Source: Pectobacterium carotovorum | Lineage (GTDB): Bacteria; Pseudomonadota; Gammaproteobacteria; Enterobacterales; Enterobacteriaceae | DNA length: 64,000 bases | NCBI RefSeq assembly: GCF_900129615.1 | Contig: NZ_FQWI01000007.1 | Coordinates: forward strand, 1 to 64,000 | Direction: 5' to 3' | Shown here: one piece after another, positions 1 through 10,276 of the stretch | How positions within the stretch are numbered: the stretch's first letter is position 1 | Layout: each line of letters begins with the position of its first letter | Made by a program: the position numbers and the translations under genes | Notes under the pieces: generated by a model | Database searches by the model: none | What the model was told of the DNA's origin: nothing | The model's input: the letters and a program-made list of their open reading frames with translations, nothing else

Positions 1-39
1 CCAGCGTTCAATCTGAGCCATGATCAAACTCTTCAATTT
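1..39 (-). rRNA. rrs: 16S rRNA, 5' end only (partial)
   Basis: Read on the minus strand, these bases give the canonical 5' end of enterobacterial 16S rRNA (AAATTGAAGAGTTTGATCAT and onward, with GGCTCAG following). The rest of the gene lies outside the window. The promoters and boxA at 191-369 and the upstream murI and btuB genes match the context of E. coli rrnB. Confidence 0.97.
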
Positions 40-190
40 AAGATTTGTTTGATTTGCTGAACTCGTCAGCGATGCTCAAAGAATTAGTAACTGTTCATTC
101 GTAATGAATTTTACTGTTGTTCACTCTTCAAGACTTTTTATATCGTTAAGATACGGTCTTGTGAGTGCCCACACAGATTGTCTGATTAAA

Positions 191-203
191 TTGTTAAAGA
201 GCA
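191..203 (-). promoter_or_regulatory. rrn leader boxA antitermination element
   Basis: The minus strand reads TGCTCTTTAACAA, the ribosomal RNA boxA sequence. It lies between the P2 promoter and the 16S 5' end, as expected for the site where NusB/NusE nucleate rRNA antitermination. The sequence is an exact match to the enterobacterial element. Confidence 0.9.
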
Positions 204-233
204 ATGCCACTTCATCGGTGGCGCGGGCTGCAT

Positions 234-261
234 ATACTATGCTTTTCCGCTGTGAAGTCAA
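234..261 (-). promoter_or_regulatory. rrn P2 promoter
   Basis: On the minus strand a -35 TTGACT (256-261) and a -10 TAGTAT (234-239) are separated by 16 bp. The position between P1 and boxA matches the tandem-promoter layout of enterobacterial rrn operons, where P2 gives basal rRNA transcription. Confidence 0.8.
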
Positions 262-341
262 GTCATTACTGACCGCCTTCGTTGAATCTTTTTCTCTGTC
301 ACCACAATCGCGTGTCGCTGTTGCCGTGTCAGTGGAGGCGC

Positions 342-369
342 ATTATAGGGACTTCTCGGCCACTGACAA
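342..369 (-). promoter_or_regulatory. rrn P1 promoter with AT-rich UP region
   Basis: On the minus strand a -35 TTGTCA (364-369) and a perfect -10 TATAAT (342-347) are 16 bp apart. The 16-bp spacer is typical of stringently controlled rRNA promoters. A T-rich tract at about 380-395, just upstream of the -35, looks like an UP element. The promoter starts about 50 bp after the murI stop codon, so read-through from btuB-murI would enter the rRNA operon. Confidence 0.88.
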
Positions 370-420
370 GTGCTAAATGCAAAAAAATTATCGTTTGTCT
401 ACTATTTGCCCACAAGGCTA

Positions 421-1278
421 TCAAAGTGGCAGTTTTTCCAGCGAATCGAAGCCATAACGCTGCAATATTGGCCACAGCGTAGCGACTTTAGGCGTAATCG
501 CCAGGCAGTAAACCAGATTCTTATCTGTCGAAAGTGGAGGATTATCCAGATTAGCAATCAGCCATGCTGTTCTTTTGGCTATAGCAGCACCAGAATCTAC
601 AAGACGTGTACCATCTGGCAAGGCCATTTTCAGCTCTTCTGCTAATAATGGAAAATGCGTACACCCGAGCACGACCGTGTCTGGCGGTTCCGGTAAACGT
701 AGCCAAGGGCGCAGAATTTTTTGCAGTTCGGAAATTGAGATCGTCTCCCCCTGCAATTTCGCTTCTGCTAACTCGACCAGTTCTGACGATCCCAATGACA
801 GAATCTGGCAATCCGTCGCAAAACGGGCAATCAGTTCATGCGTATAGGGACGTTGAACCGTTGCGCGCGTCGCCAATAGGCCAACAACACCGTTGCGTGT
901 CAGCTTAGCCGCCGGTTTAACCGCTGGGACGACGCCCACGACAGGGAAAGTAAAGCGCTCACGTAGCGCAGGAAGGGAAATCGTACTCGCCGTATTGCAA
1001 GCAATCACAACCAATGCGAGCTGATGACGTTGTTGGACTGCGCTAACAATCTCAACCACGCGCTCGATAATAAACTGCTGTGATTTCTCACCATAGGGAA
1101 ACGCTTCATTATCGAATGCGTATATATAGTGAAGATCCGGCAGGAGTTGCCGGATCTCATCATAAACAGACAGCCCGCCTACGCCGGAATCGAAGACCAG
1201 AATCGTAGGACGGGATGGCAGGTTAGAAGGTATAGCTTCCTGTGAGATAGTATTCTCGCCCTGCCGTGCGGTAGCCAT
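421..1278 (-). CDS. murI: Glutamate racemase MurI
   Basis: MurI interconverts L- and D-glutamate in the cytoplasm and so supplies D-Glu for peptidoglycan precursors. The 285-residue product has the N-terminal VFDSGVGG motif (Asp30) and the two catalytic cysteines of the aspartate/glutamate racemase fold, in ACNTAST (Cys94) and LGCTHFP (Cys206). I chose the ATG at 1278, giving MATARQGE, because it reproduces the length and N-terminus of E. coli MurI; the open frame extends 15 codons further. The gene overlaps the 3' end of btuB by 56 bp, as I recall for E. coli, so the two are probably co-transcribed. It ends about 50 bp before the rRNA P1 promoter. Confidence 0.96.
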   Translation of the reverse strand: MATARQGENTISQEAIPSNLPSRPTILVFDSGVGGLSVYDEIRQLLPDLHYIYAFDNEAFPYGEKSQQFIIERVVEIVSAVQQRHQLALVVIACNTASTISLPALRERFTFPVVGVVPAVKPAAKLTRNGVVGLLATRATVQRPYTHELIARFATDCQILSLGSSELVELAEAKLQGETISISELQKILRPWLRLPEPPDTVVLGCTHFPLLAEELKMALPDGTRLVDSGAAIAKRTAWLIANLDNPPLSTDKNLVYCLAITPKVATLWPILQRYGFDSLEKLPL

Positions 1279-3100
1279 ATGCCGTCTCATAATCTTTATC
1301 AAACAGGTTGGCGATTCTACCACGAACTGTTAGATGAGAGGTGATCGGATATGAGGCTGCGAGATCCCAAGTACTATACCCGCCGAGCTTAACAGGTTGA
1401 GAGGGGAAAACATCAAAATTAGTATCGGAACGCGCGCCTTGGTAAAGCCATGTCAACGACACATTCACATTATTTTCCAATGTCGTAGAAAGTTCATACT
1501 TCGCTTTTTTATGGGCACGACGAGCTAAAGATTTATCTGCCGTTTTATCTTTGGCATCCAAATATTCCAGAGTCACCTGATGCGACAACCACCATGTATC
1601 ATAGGCAGCAGTAAACTCAGCTCCGGTCATTACCGCTTTGCCAATATTATCGTATGTACCCAGCATCGGAGTAATCGCACGATAGTTGATTAAATTATCA
1701 ACTTCATTCCGGTAACCAGAAAGACGCCAGTTTACAGGGCCACTGAGGCCTTCTAGGCCAATTTCCCACTGCTTACTTTCTTCAGGCGATAAATTGGGAT
1801 TCCCCTGCGAGTATGCTGTGTCATATATCTTGTCAAATGTTGGTGCTTTAAATGCAGTACCGTAAGAACCTATAATTCGATAACCTTCAACAAATTCCCA
1901 TGCAGCACCGGTTTGCCACGTACCATGTCGACCATATTGTTGATTATCATCACCACGTACAGCGCCCTCTAATGTAACAGAACCAAACTGTTGCTGAGTG
2001 GTCAGGTATACCCCTGTATTATCGCGGCTTTGAGCGTTCGTATACGCAGACATTCCTCCCGCGTCAGCGCGCTCATTGCGCCAATCCGCCCCCAGACTTA
2101 AGCTACCATTCCCAACACTGAAGACGTTACCCCATTGCAGATTACGCTGCTCAATCTGCGTAATTGTTCCGTTATATTTCCCGGTCGCATCGTTAAAATT
2201 CAGATCATCATAGGTTTGGTAACTGGCCGTTAATTGACTTGAATATATACCTTCGTTGAACTTCAACCCCGCATCATAATTTCGAGTATTCAAATAGCGC
2301 TTATCACTGCTACCGCTAAAAACGGCGTCATAATCCGTATTGTTGTCATATCCATAAGCACGGAAAAAACCGGAAGTACTTTCAGAAAAACGCTGCTCCA
2401 ACGCTCCCCAAAAAGATTTGCTGCGATAACCATCATTGTCTCTGTCAATCGGCAAAGACGAGGAAGGATAAACATTATATCCGTGGGTCGCTTCATAACT
2501 TCCAGCAACGCTTACCACTGTATTGTCACTCACATGTCCACGTACTGAGCCATCATAGTTTTGGTAGGCATGTGAGCCGTAACCAGCATTTAACACCCCA
2601 CCATCCTGGGCGCGTTCAGTGATAATGTTAATAACCCCGCCGATAGCATCAGAACCGTAGACTGCTGAGCGAGGGCCGCGAATATATTCAATACGCTGCA
2701 CCAACGACATTGGTATCTGGCTAAAATCAACACTACCTGTTACGCCAGAAGATGCCATACGAACACCATCAATCAGCACCAATACATGGCTAGCACTTCC
2801 ACCACGGATAAATACTGATCCAAGCTGCCCGCGACCACCATTCTCAGCAATATCTACACCCGGCAAACGACGCATCACATCATTGAGCGACTTTGCCTGC
2901 CAGCGATCGATATCAGCTCGAGTTACAATACTGTTTGCCGCCAGCACCGAAGAAACTGGCTGTGCGAAACGGTTTGCGGTTACCACTATGTCATCGGTAT
3001 TTTTTTCCGATGACGAATTTAGAGATGAACTGTTTTCCTGTGCCCAGCCAGAAAACGCCGTGACGGAAAGCGCCGTCAGCAGCGAAATTTTTTTAATCAT
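1223..3100 (-). CDS. btuB: Vitamin B12 outer-membrane receptor BtuB
   Basis: BtuB is a TonB-dependent outer-membrane transporter that binds cobalamins and passes them to the periplasm using TonB-ExbBD energy. The 625-residue protein starts with a signal peptide (residues 1-20, cleavage near GWA-Q). A TonB box follows at residues 36-44 (DDIVVTANR), then the plug domain and a 22-strand-type barrel ending in a terminal phenylalanine (GSYTF), the usual outer-membrane assembly signal. The length is close to E. coli BtuB (614). A cobalamin riboswitch precedes it and murI overlaps its end. It is divergent from trmA, as in E. coli. Confidence 0.97.
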   Translation of the reverse strand: MIKKISLLTALSVTAFSGWAQENSSSLNSSSEKNTDDIVVTANRFAQPVSSVLAANSIVTRADIDRWQAKSLNDVMRRLPGVDIAENGGRGQLGSVFIRGGSASHVLVLIDGVRMASSGVTGSVDFSQIPMSLVQRIEYIRGPRSAVYGSDAIGGVINIITERAQDGGVLNAGYGSHAYQNYDGSVRGHVSDNTVVSVAGSYEATHGYNVYPSSSLPIDRDNDGYRSKSFWGALEQRFSESTSGFFRAYGYDNNTDYDAVFSGSSDKRYLNTRNYDAGLKFNEGIYSSQLTASYQTYDDLNFNDATGKYNGTITQIEQRNLQWGNVFSVGNGSLSLGADWRNERADAGGMSAYTNAQSRDNTGVYLTTQQQFGSVTLEGAVRGDDNQQYGRHGTWQTGAAWEFVEGYRIIGSYGTAFKAPTFDKIYDTAYSQGNPNLSPEESKQWEIGLEGLSGPVNWRLSGYRNEVDNLINYRAITPMLGTYDNIGKAVMTGAEFTAAYDTWWLSHQVTLEYLDAKDKTADKSLARRAHKKAKYELSTTLENNVNVSLTWLYQGARSDTNFDVFPSQPVKLGGYSTWDLAASYPITSHLTVRGRIANLFDKDYETAYGYRTAGREYYLTGSYTF

Positions 3101-3124
3101 TGTTAAAGCATCCGAGAAATAATA

Positions 3125-3379
3125 AGGATGCCGCAGGCTCTGTTAATAGCACGCGATATGCAGAACCAATTGCGACGTATTCCGGCAGGTCTTCGGGCTT
3201 GGATGCCGTTGTTACCACAAACCGTCAATGGCGGTAAGGGATACAACGAAAGCGATGACTTCCCATCTATAAAAGACAGTGTCTGCATAATAATGCTATC
3301 GCCGGGGCTTTCCTTACCGCTGCGCGTCAGCTCCAGATTTACACTGGATTCCCTTTTGACTTGTGATACAAGGCCGGAC
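3125..3379 (-). promoter_or_regulatory. Cobalamin (AdoCbl) riboswitch of btuB
   Basis: The btuB leader on the minus strand contains the conserved riboswitch blocks. GGGAATCCAGTG and the GCTGACGCGCAGCGGTAAGG core lie at about 3311-3353, and the B12 box AGCCCGAAGACCTGCC lies at 3184-3199. Just before btuB an inverted repeat GCATCC...GGATGC brackets the ribosome-binding region, matching the E. coli btuB expression platform. Adenosylcobalamin binding is expected to block btuB translation. Confidence 0.95.
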
Positions 3380-3524
3380 GCTCATCCTACAATCGCACAT
3401 TACGGAAGTCTAGACTTCTATATCACTACAGGATAATAACGTAACAAAACTGGACTTCCTGGCCGGATTCCCTACAATTCCCGACCAATAACACCCTTTT
3501 AGACGCTGTTCAGACGAGAAAACC

Positions 3525-4628
3525 ATGACGCCAGAAATCCTGCCCATCGAACAATACGACGACCAGCTTGCAGAGAAAACCGAGCGTCTGCGTGGAATGA
3601 TGGCACCTTTCAATGCACCGGAGCCTGTCGTCTTCCGTTCTCCCGTCAGCCACTATCGGATGCGTGCCGAATTCCGTATCTGGCACGAGGGTGACGAGCT
3701 TTATCACATCATGTTTGACCAGCAAACCAAGCAGCGCATTCGGGTCGATCGCTTTCCGGCAGCCAGCGAACTGATCAACCGCCTGATGCCGGAACTGCTT
3801 GCCGCCATTCAGCCTGACTCCGTACTGCGCCGTAAACTGTTCCAGATAGACTATCTGTCCACCCTGAGCAGCGAAGTGATCGTTTCTCTGCTGTATCACC
3901 GCGCACTGGATGAGGAATGGCAGGAGCATGCCCGCGTGCTGCGCGATAGCCTGACGGCGCAGGGATTCCGTCTACAGCTGATCGGTCGTGCGACAAAAAC
4001 CAAAATCTGCCTCGATCGCGATTATGTCGATGAATGCCTGCCGGTTGCCGGTCGGGATATGATTTACCGACAGGTAGAAAACAGCTTCACGCAGCCGAAT
4101 GCCGCTATCAATATTCAGATGCTGGAGTGGGCGTTGGATGCGACAACGGGATCAACAGGGGATTTGCTGGAACTGTATTGTGGTAACGGCAATTTTTCAC
4201 TCGCGCTGGCAAGAAATTTCGAACGCGTACTGGCAACCGAAATCGCCAAGCCATCCGTCGCGGCAGCACAATATAATATCGCGGCGAATCAGATAGAGAA
4301 CGTGCAGATTATCCGCATGGCGGCAGAAGAGTTTACGCAGGCCATGCAGGGCGTACGTCAGTTTAACCGTTTACAGGGTATCGATCTGACGAGCTACCAG
4401 TGTGAGACCATTTTTGTTGACCCACCACGTAGCGGGCTGGATGACGAAACGGTGAAACTGGTACAGGCGTATCCGCGCATTCTTTATATTTCCTGTAACC
4501 CGGAAACGCTAAGCAACAACCTGCAAACTCTATCGGAAACCCACGACATTCGCCGTCTGGCACTGTTCGACCAATTCCCTTACACCCATCATATGGAGTG
4601 TGGCGTACTGTTGGAAAAACGTCAGTAA
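3525..4628 (+). CDS. trmA: tRNA (uracil-54-C5)-methyltransferase TrmA
   Basis: TrmA uses S-adenosylmethionine to make 5-methyluridine at position 54 of the T-loop in tRNAs. The 367-residue protein is one residue longer than the E. coli enzyme. It carries the SAM-binding motif [15 protein letters not shown] and DPPRSG. The nucleophile Cys324 is in the YISCNPETL motif and the general base Glu358 is in the HHMEC motif, at the same numbers as in E. coli. The start [11 protein letters not shown] matches the E. coli N-terminus. It is transcribed away from btuB. Confidence 0.97.
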   Translation: MTPEILPIEQYDDQLAEKTERLRGMMAPFNAPEPVVFRSPVSHYRMRAEFRIWHEGDELYHIMFDQQTKQRIRVDRFPAASELINRLMPELLAAIQPDSVLRRKLFQIDYLSTLSSEVIVSLLYHRALDEEWQEHARVLRDSLTAQGFRLQLIGRATKTKICLDRDYVDECLPVAGRDMIYRQVENSFTQPNAAINIQMLEWALDATTGSTGDLLELYCGNGNFSLALARNFERVLATEIAKPSVAAAQYNIAANQIENVQIIRMAAEEFTQAMQGVRQFNRLQGIDLTSYQCETIFVDPPRSGLDDETVKLVQAYPRILYISCNPETLSNNLQTLSETHDIRRLALFDQFPYTHHMECGVLLEKRQ

Positions 4629-4668
4629 CGCACACAATCTGGCGGGTTACCCCGCCAGTATCCACCTG

Positions 4669-5055
4669 CTACAGCGTCTCGCTCTCATCTGCGGATACGG
4701 TATCCGTCTCTTTTCTACGGCGCAGCTTCAGGCCAATCCAGAAAACCAATACCACGCACAGGATTGAAGGAATAAAGTTCGATCCAATAGCGGGATATTC
4801 AACGCGCACGATGGCGCTGTAAATCAGTAATCCCAGCAGAAAACTGGCCGCCGCCAGCATCGGAATACCTTCCGGCATACTGTGGTGCAAATAACGTTGA
4901 TGCAGGCAGTAAATAGACAATACCAACGCAATCAGGGGAAAAATTGAGAACGGAACAATGCTGCTAAATAAGGCGGCAAATGCGCCATTAACGGATAAGC
5001 CCGCAATCAACGCCAGCACCAGCGTACCTTTTTCTTGATGAGGTTTGTCTGTCAT
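4669..5055 (-). CDS. yijD: Inner-membrane protein YijD
   Basis: This small integral membrane protein of 128 residues has four predicted hydrophobic segments (about 11-33, 35-52, 62-82 and 88-108) and a charged C-terminal tail. It matches E. coli YijD in sequence pattern ([27 protein letters not shown]). Its function is unknown. It follows fabR by 35 bp on the same strand, the conserved fabR-yijD pair, so it is probably co-transcribed with the fatty-acid regulator. Confidence 0.92.
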   Translation of the reverse strand: MTDKPHQEKGTLVLALIAGLSVNGAFAALFSSIVPFSIFPLIALVLSIYCLHQRYLHHSMPEGIPMLAAASFLLGLLIYSAIVRVEYPAIGSNFIPSILCVVLVFWIGLKLRRRKETDTVSADESETL

Positions 5056-5090
5056 GGTTTCTCCCTTTTCATGTTGTTGGTATAGCGGAT

Positions 5091-5720
5091 TTATGGCACG
5101 GTAAAACTACTATCGTGTTCTTTTCTGTACCAGTAATAAGCACCTTTAGCGATCATCCGCAGTTGCAGTACTAGCCGCTCTTCTAGCTGTTTACGCTGTT
5201 CTAGGGAAACATCCAAAGCTTCCGCCCCCGCGCTGAAAACAATGGTCACCATCGCTTCCGACTGCGCTTCCGCAAAACTGCGGGGAATGTGGTTTTCCAC
5301 CTCAAGATAATCCGCCAGTTCAGCGATAAAATGCTGAATCTCCCGCGCGACCGCCGCACGGAATGCCGCCGATGTACCTGAACGTTCACGCAGCAACAGC
5401 CGGAACGCATTAGGATTATTGCCGATAAATTCCATGAAAGTGGAAACCGACGTCCTGATTACGCTACCGGTTTTAGCAATACGTTGCCGAGCCTGTCGCA
5501 TTAACTGACGCAGCATCAACCCGCTTTCGTCAACCATTGTCAGCCCCAGTTCATCCACGTCACGGAAGTGACGATAGAAAGACGTCGGCGCAATGCCCGC
5601 TTCGCGAGCAACTTCACGCAAACTCAGGCTGGCAAAGCTGCGTTCAGCGCTTAGCTGGCTAAATGCAGCTTCAATAAGGGAACGACGAGTCCGTTCTTTT
5701 TGTTGTGCTCTGACACCCAT
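5091..5720 (-). CDS. fabR: Unsaturated fatty-acid synthesis repressor FabR (TetR family)
   Basis: FabR represses fabA and fabB when unsaturated acyl-thioesters are plentiful, balancing membrane fluidity. The N-terminal TetR-type helix-turn-helix (about residues 8-55, with [15 protein letters not shown]) is nearly identical to E. coli. The remainder is the ligand-binding dimer domain. I chose the ATG at 5720 ([14 protein letters not shown]) because it matches the E. coli N-terminus; the frame remains open for 25 more codons upstream without family similarity. It is divergent from sthA and followed by yijD. Confidence 0.95.
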   Translation of the reverse strand: MGVRAQQKERTRRSLIEAAFSQLSAERSFASLSLREVAREAGIAPTSFYRHFRDVDELGLTMVDESGLMLRQLMRQARQRIAKTGSVIRTSVSTFMEFIGNNPNAFRLLLRERSGTSAAFRAAVAREIQHFIAELADYLEVENHIPRSFAEAQSEAMVTIVFSAGAEALDVSLEQRKQLEERLVLQLRMIAKGAYYWYRKEHDSSFTVP

Positions 5721-5932
5721 TATGCTGCCCAAATGATCTACTCCCCTTTCCAGAGGGGCACTATAGCAAACTTTATTGTCCGCAGAATGAGACAAAGTTT
5801 GCCATATTAAGAATGTGAGAATCTGTTTCCATAGTAAAGGCAGGGATGATTGGGTTCTGTCTCAGTCGATGTTACAATCGCACGATGTTAAGGCCACGTT
5901 ATTATTTTGTATAAAAACAGGTTTAACCTACC

Positions 5933-7339
5933 ATGACTCTACAACATCAATTCGATTACGATGCCATTGTGATTGGTTCCGGGCCCGGCGGTGAAGGTGC
6001 CGCAATGGGATTGGCCAAGCACGGGGCCAAAATTGCGGTGATTGAACGTCACTACAATGTCGGCGGCGGCTGTACCCACTGGGGTACGATTCCTTCCAAA
6101 GCCCTCCGTCACGCCGTCAGCCGTATTATCGAGTTCAATCAAAACCCCCTCTACAGTGACAACTCCCGCATTATTCGCTCCTCATTTTCCGATATCCTGC
6201 GCCACGCCGACAGCGTCATTGGTCAGCAAACCCGTATGCGACAAGGATTTTATGAGCGTAATCAGTGCGAGTTGTTTTCTGGTGAAGCCAGCTTCATCGA
6301 TGCACACACAATTGCCGTTCACTATCCAGACAATACCCATGAAACGCTGACCGCCGCGAATATCATCATTGCGACCGGTTCACGTCCGTATCATCCGGCA
6401 GACGTCGATTTCGACCACCCGCGCATTTACGATAGCGACTCTATACTGCAACTCGACCACGAACCCCAGCACGTCATCATCTATGGTGCAGGCGTTATCG
6501 GCTGCGAGTATGCCTCTATTTTTCGCGGTTTGAGCGTTAAGGTCGATTTAGTCAACACCCGCGACAGGCTGCTGGCCTTTCTGGATCAGGAAATGTCGGA
6601 TGCGCTGTCCTACCATTTCTGGAACAACGGTGTGGTTATCCGCCACAACGAAGAATTCGAGAGTATTGAAGGGCTGTCTGACGGCGTCATCGTCAACCTG
6701 AAATCAGGCAAAAAGATGAAGGCGGATTGCCTGCTCTATGCCAACGGGCGCACGGGGAATACGGAAACGCTGGGGCTGGAGAATATCGGCCTGAGCACCG
6801 ACAGCCGCGGGCAGCTCAAGGTCAACAGCATGTACCAGACGGCGCTGGCGCATATTTATGCCATCGGCGATGTCATTGGCTATCCTAGCCTGGCATCGGC
6901 GGCGTACGATCAGGGTAGGCTTGCCGCACAGGCGATTATCAAAGGCGATGCCAGCGCGCATCTGATCGAAGATATCCCAACCGGCATTTATACCATTCCG
7001 GAAATCAGCTCCGTGGGGAAAACCGAGCAAGAGCTCACCGCAATGAAAGTGCCTTATGAAGTTGGGCGGGCACAGTTCAAACATCTGGCACGGGCGCAGA
7101 TTGTGGGGATGAATGTGGGGAGTTTGAAGATTCTGTTTCACCGCGAAACGAAACAGATTCTGGGTATTCACTGCTTTGGCGAACGCGCCGCTGAGATTAT
7201 CCACATCGGGCAGGCCATCATGGAACAGAAAGGTGAAGGTAATACTATCGAATATTTCGTTAATACCACCTTCAACTATCCAACCATGGCAGAAGCGTAC
7301 CGCGTAGCGGCGCTAAACGGGCTTAACCGCTTATTTTGA
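5933..7339 (+). CDS. sthA: Soluble pyridine nucleotide transhydrogenase SthA
   Basis: SthA (UdhA) is a cytosolic flavoprotein that transfers hydride between NADPH and NAD+, mainly reoxidising excess NADPH. The 468-residue protein has the FAD-binding [12 protein letters not shown] motif (residues 15-26), a second dinucleotide fold near [12 protein letters not shown], and the C-terminal dimerisation domain of the pyridine-disulfide oxidoreductase family. The position of the redox disulfide reads GGCTHWGT (Cys47 but Thr52). One of the two cysteines is therefore absent, as is characteristic of SthA and unlike lipoamide dehydrogenase. Its 3' end overlaps that of oxyR by 9 bp in convergent orientation. 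Confidence 0.97.
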   Translation: MTLQHQFDYDAIVIGSGPGGEGAAMGLAKHGAKIAVIERHYNVGGGCTHWGTIPSKALRHAVSRIIEFNQNPLYSDNSRIIRSSFSDILRHADSVIGQQTRMRQGFYERNQCELFSGEASFIDAHTIAVHYPDNTHETLTAANIIIATGSRPYHPADVDFDHPRIYDSDSILQLDHEPQHVIIYGAGVIGCEYASIFRGLSVKVDLVNTRDRLLAFLDQEMSDALSYHFWNNGVVIRHNEEFESIEGLSDGVIVNLKSGKKMKADCLLYANGRTGNTETLGLENIGLSTDSRGQLKVNSMYQTALAHIYAIGDVIGYPSLASAAYDQGRLAAQAIIKGDASAHLIEDIPTGIYTIPEISSVGKTEQELTAMKVPYEVGRAQFKHLARAQIVGMNVGSLKILFHRETKQILGIHCFGERAAEIIHIGQAIMEQKGEGNTIEYFVNTTFNYPTMAEAYRVAALNGLNRLF

Positions 7340-8239
7340 CAGGGTTTCCATATAGCCCTGCATGTGCTCGCGGATGGTATCAGCAAGTTGCTCATAGCGT
7401 CCGCGCAGCGGCGAACCGGGGCGATACACCAGCGCGATAGTGCGCTTGGGCTCCGGTTTATAGCACGGCAAATAGCAGACGCCATCGCGTTCGCGTTCAC
7501 GCGGAACCGACAATGACGGCAGCAGCGTAATCCCGCTTCCGGCTGCGACCATGTTGCGCAGGGTCTCCAGACTGGTCGCCCGGAAATGCGTATCTTCATC
7601 CGCCCCCGCCTGAAAACAGAAGCCCATCGCCTGATCGCGCAGGCAGTGACCGTCTTCCAGCATCAACAGTTTTTCGCCCGCCAGATCGGACATTGCCACG
7701 CGTTCGCGGTTCGCCCAAGGGTGATCCTGATAAATCGCCAGCTTCATCGGCTCGTCAAACAGAGGAACTTCGATAAAAGCTTCGGACTCTTTCACCATCG
7801 CCAGAATGGCGCAGTCCAGTTTGCCGCTGTCCAGTTGGGCCAGCAGTTGATGGGTTTGCGCTTCATGCAGGTACATTTCGAGTTTGGGAAACGTGCGATG
7901 CAGCATCGGAATAATTTGCGGCAGCAGATAAGGCCCCACTGTGGGGATCAGGCCGATATGCAGTGGCCCAGACATGGTTTCGCCCTGCTGGCTCGCCATC
8001 TCTTTTAATACCTTGACCTCGCGTAATACCGTTCGTGCCTGTTCGACCAGCAACAGCCCAGCCTGCGTAAACAAGACTTTGCGGCTGGTTCGTTCCAGCA
8101 GCATCACGCCGAGTTCATCTTCCAGTTTACGAATCTGTCCACTGAGTGTTGGCTGACTCACATGGCAGGAATCTGCCGCACGCCGAAAGTGACGATGTTC
8201 TGCCAGCGCGACAAGATACTCTAAGTCCCGAATATTCAT
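7331..8239 (-). CDS. oxyR: Hydrogen-peroxide sensor/regulator OxyR (LysR family)
   Basis: OxyR senses H2O2 by forming an intramolecular disulfide and then activates peroxide-defence genes. The 302-residue product has an N-terminal winged HTH (residues 1-60). Cys199 and Cys208, in the [15 protein letters not shown] motif, are the redox pair at the E. coli positions. The start at 8239 follows GGAGAATAAT, a good ribosome-binding site, and gives [18 protein letters not shown]; the 25 codons open upstream are not part of the family. It is convergent with sthA, overlapping by 9 bp. An E. coli-type oxyS is not recognisable upstream. Confidence 0.97.
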   Translation of the reverse strand: MNIRDLEYLVALAEHRHFRRAADSCHVSQPTLSGQIRKLEDELGVMLLERTSRKVLFTQAGLLLVEQARTVLREVKVLKEMASQQGETMSGPLHIGLIPTVGPYLLPQIIPMLHRTFPKLEMYLHEAQTHQLLAQLDSGKLDCAILAMVKESEAFIEVPLFDEPMKLAIYQDHPWANRERVAMSDLAGEKLLMLEDGHCLRDQAMGFCFQAGADEDTHFRATSLETLRNMVAAGSGITLLPSLSVPRERERDGVCYLPCYKPEPKRTIALVYRPGSPLRGRYEQLADTIREHMQGYMETLSK

Positions 8240-8869
8240 TATTATTCTCCTTATCATGATAGCTAACAGCGATAGATAGGATATCAATGAACGATAATCC
8301 CTATCAACATCCAAAATGAATAATATATCCCACCAAAGCGTATCTATTTATTTCTACAGGAATAAAACAATATTTTTACGATTTCGGTACCGCCAGGGTA
8401 TACCTGACCTTCAGCCACGCTATAACAAGCAGACTAACCTCTTCAAGCGATTTGGCAGCGACAGCATTTTGTGTGTGTCGGCCAACGATACTCCCGCGAT
8501 CGACACCGGGAAATCTGACCAGCAGGCAAAGCCATTAACGGTATGGGAATCGCAGGAGAGAAATAGAGGATTCGAATAGTCAGGGAGGTGGCTCATAACA
8601 CCGCGAGCGGTCATCGTACTGTTATGAATGATAGAAACGATTATTTATAGGAACTACTAGCGATAAAAACGGGATAAGAGATAAAACAGGCGCTGGGGAT
8701 AATCATTGAATCGGTCAGCAGCAATCGGTCGAACCGCATGAATAGGAATCTCATCCCTGAGACTCCTCCTTTTCAGAGCCGCCGTAAGTGACGTTGAAAG
8801 GCATTCCAATACCGTTACTCTTCGTCACCGCGTTGCGGCCTCTTTCTTCCTGAAATATTGCGTGCTGCC
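8240..8869. other. 630-bp intergenic region between oxyR and metF
   Basis: No convincing coding sequence is present. Next to oxyR, at about 8259-8305, lie several ATAG/CTAT-type motifs (GATAGCTAACAGCGATAG and CCCTATC) that could be part of an OxyR autoregulatory site, but they do not fit the four-element consensus cleanly. A hairpin with a short T-tract on the plus strand lies at 8745-8775. E. coli encodes the sRNA OxyS in the equivalent position; I could not recognise its sequence here. The short frames in this gap have no family features. Confidence 0.5.
8745..8775 (+). terminator. Possible rho-independent terminator pointing away from oxyR
   Basis: On the plus strand a 9-bp stem GGAATCTCA / TGAGACTCC (one G-U pair) encloses a 4-base loop and is followed by TCCTTTT. 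On the minus strand the same stem is not followed by a T-run, so it fits a plus-strand transcript better than the end of metF. No plus-strand gene upstream explains it. Confidence 0.4.
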
Positions 8870-9838
<969 letters not shown>

Positions 9839-9943
9839 AATGACGTAATCCGCTTAAAGAGTCAACGTTTTTCAGCACGACAAGCCGTGATGATTGCTCA
9901 CGGTAAATGAAAAAAGTTCACGATGGCTCATGCATGGTGACTT

Positions 9944-10262
9944 TTATACGCAAACCCAGAGATGTCGTGGGTTTTGCCGTTATCCGGCGTAAAAAATTAT
10001 GCTGAGGAGATAGCGGGCTTAGGATGAGCCGCAGGGACGCGGCGAAAGCTTGCGCCACGTCGGGAACGTGTCGCAAGCGGTCCGTAAAGTCCGATACCGA
10101 CGAAGGCACCGCATTAGCGGCATAATTCACGCCGGAAAGCCAGGGGTCACGGGGCGTGCGGCGTGGAGCCGCCCCGTGTCGGGCGCGTGCTACGGAGTAG
10201 CATGAAAATGCTAGTAGTATCGCGCACGAAACCATTGCCCATCCGGCATAAATATAACTAAG
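9944..10262. repeat. 319-bp dispersed intergenic repeat, copy 1
   Basis: This stretch reappears at 55716-56034 in the same orientation. All the shared landmarks I checked (TTATACGC, GGGTTTTGCC, GCGCACGAAACC, GCATAAA, ACTAAG) sit at exactly the same offset of 45,772 bp, so the copies have no net length difference. Internal structure includes a stem CTTGCGCCACGT / ACGTGTCGCAAG, a G+C-rich stem CACGGG...CCCGTG, a small hairpin TGCTAC/GTAGCA, and long-range arms CCGGCGT...AATTATGC (9984-10002) against GCATAATTCACGCCGG (10120-10135). Neither copy keeps a common reading frame, so it is non-coding. It lies between the end of a minus-strand phosphoesterase gene and the metF promoter. Confidence 0.92.
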
Positions 10263-10276
10263 GGAGATGACTCCCC
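10261..10276 (-). terminator. Weak stem-loop after the phosphoesterase stop codon
   Basis: A 5-bp stem GGGAG/CTCCC with the loop ATGA lies immediately after the stop codon of the phosphoesterase gene. On the minus strand it is followed by TTAGTT, a poor U-run. It could end the six-gene transporter operon, possibly helped by the folded repeat beyond it. Confidence 0.4.

Noticed and set aside
8316-8579. Plus-strand frame of 87 codons between oxyR and metF
   Set aside because: No good ribosome-binding site, atypical composition and no family resemblance. It overlaps possible regulatory sequence of oxyR.
8240-8700. OxyS sRNA as in E. coli
   Set aside because: The E. coli OxyS sequence, including its fhlA/rpoS-pairing loops and terminal GCGGATC hairpin, is not present. 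Only a hairpin of a different sequence is found further away.
9918-10235. Open frame of 105 codons on the minus strand within the first 319-bp repeat
   Set aside because: The second copy of the repeat does not keep this frame, and the sequence is better explained by stem-loop structure. It is not reported as a gene.
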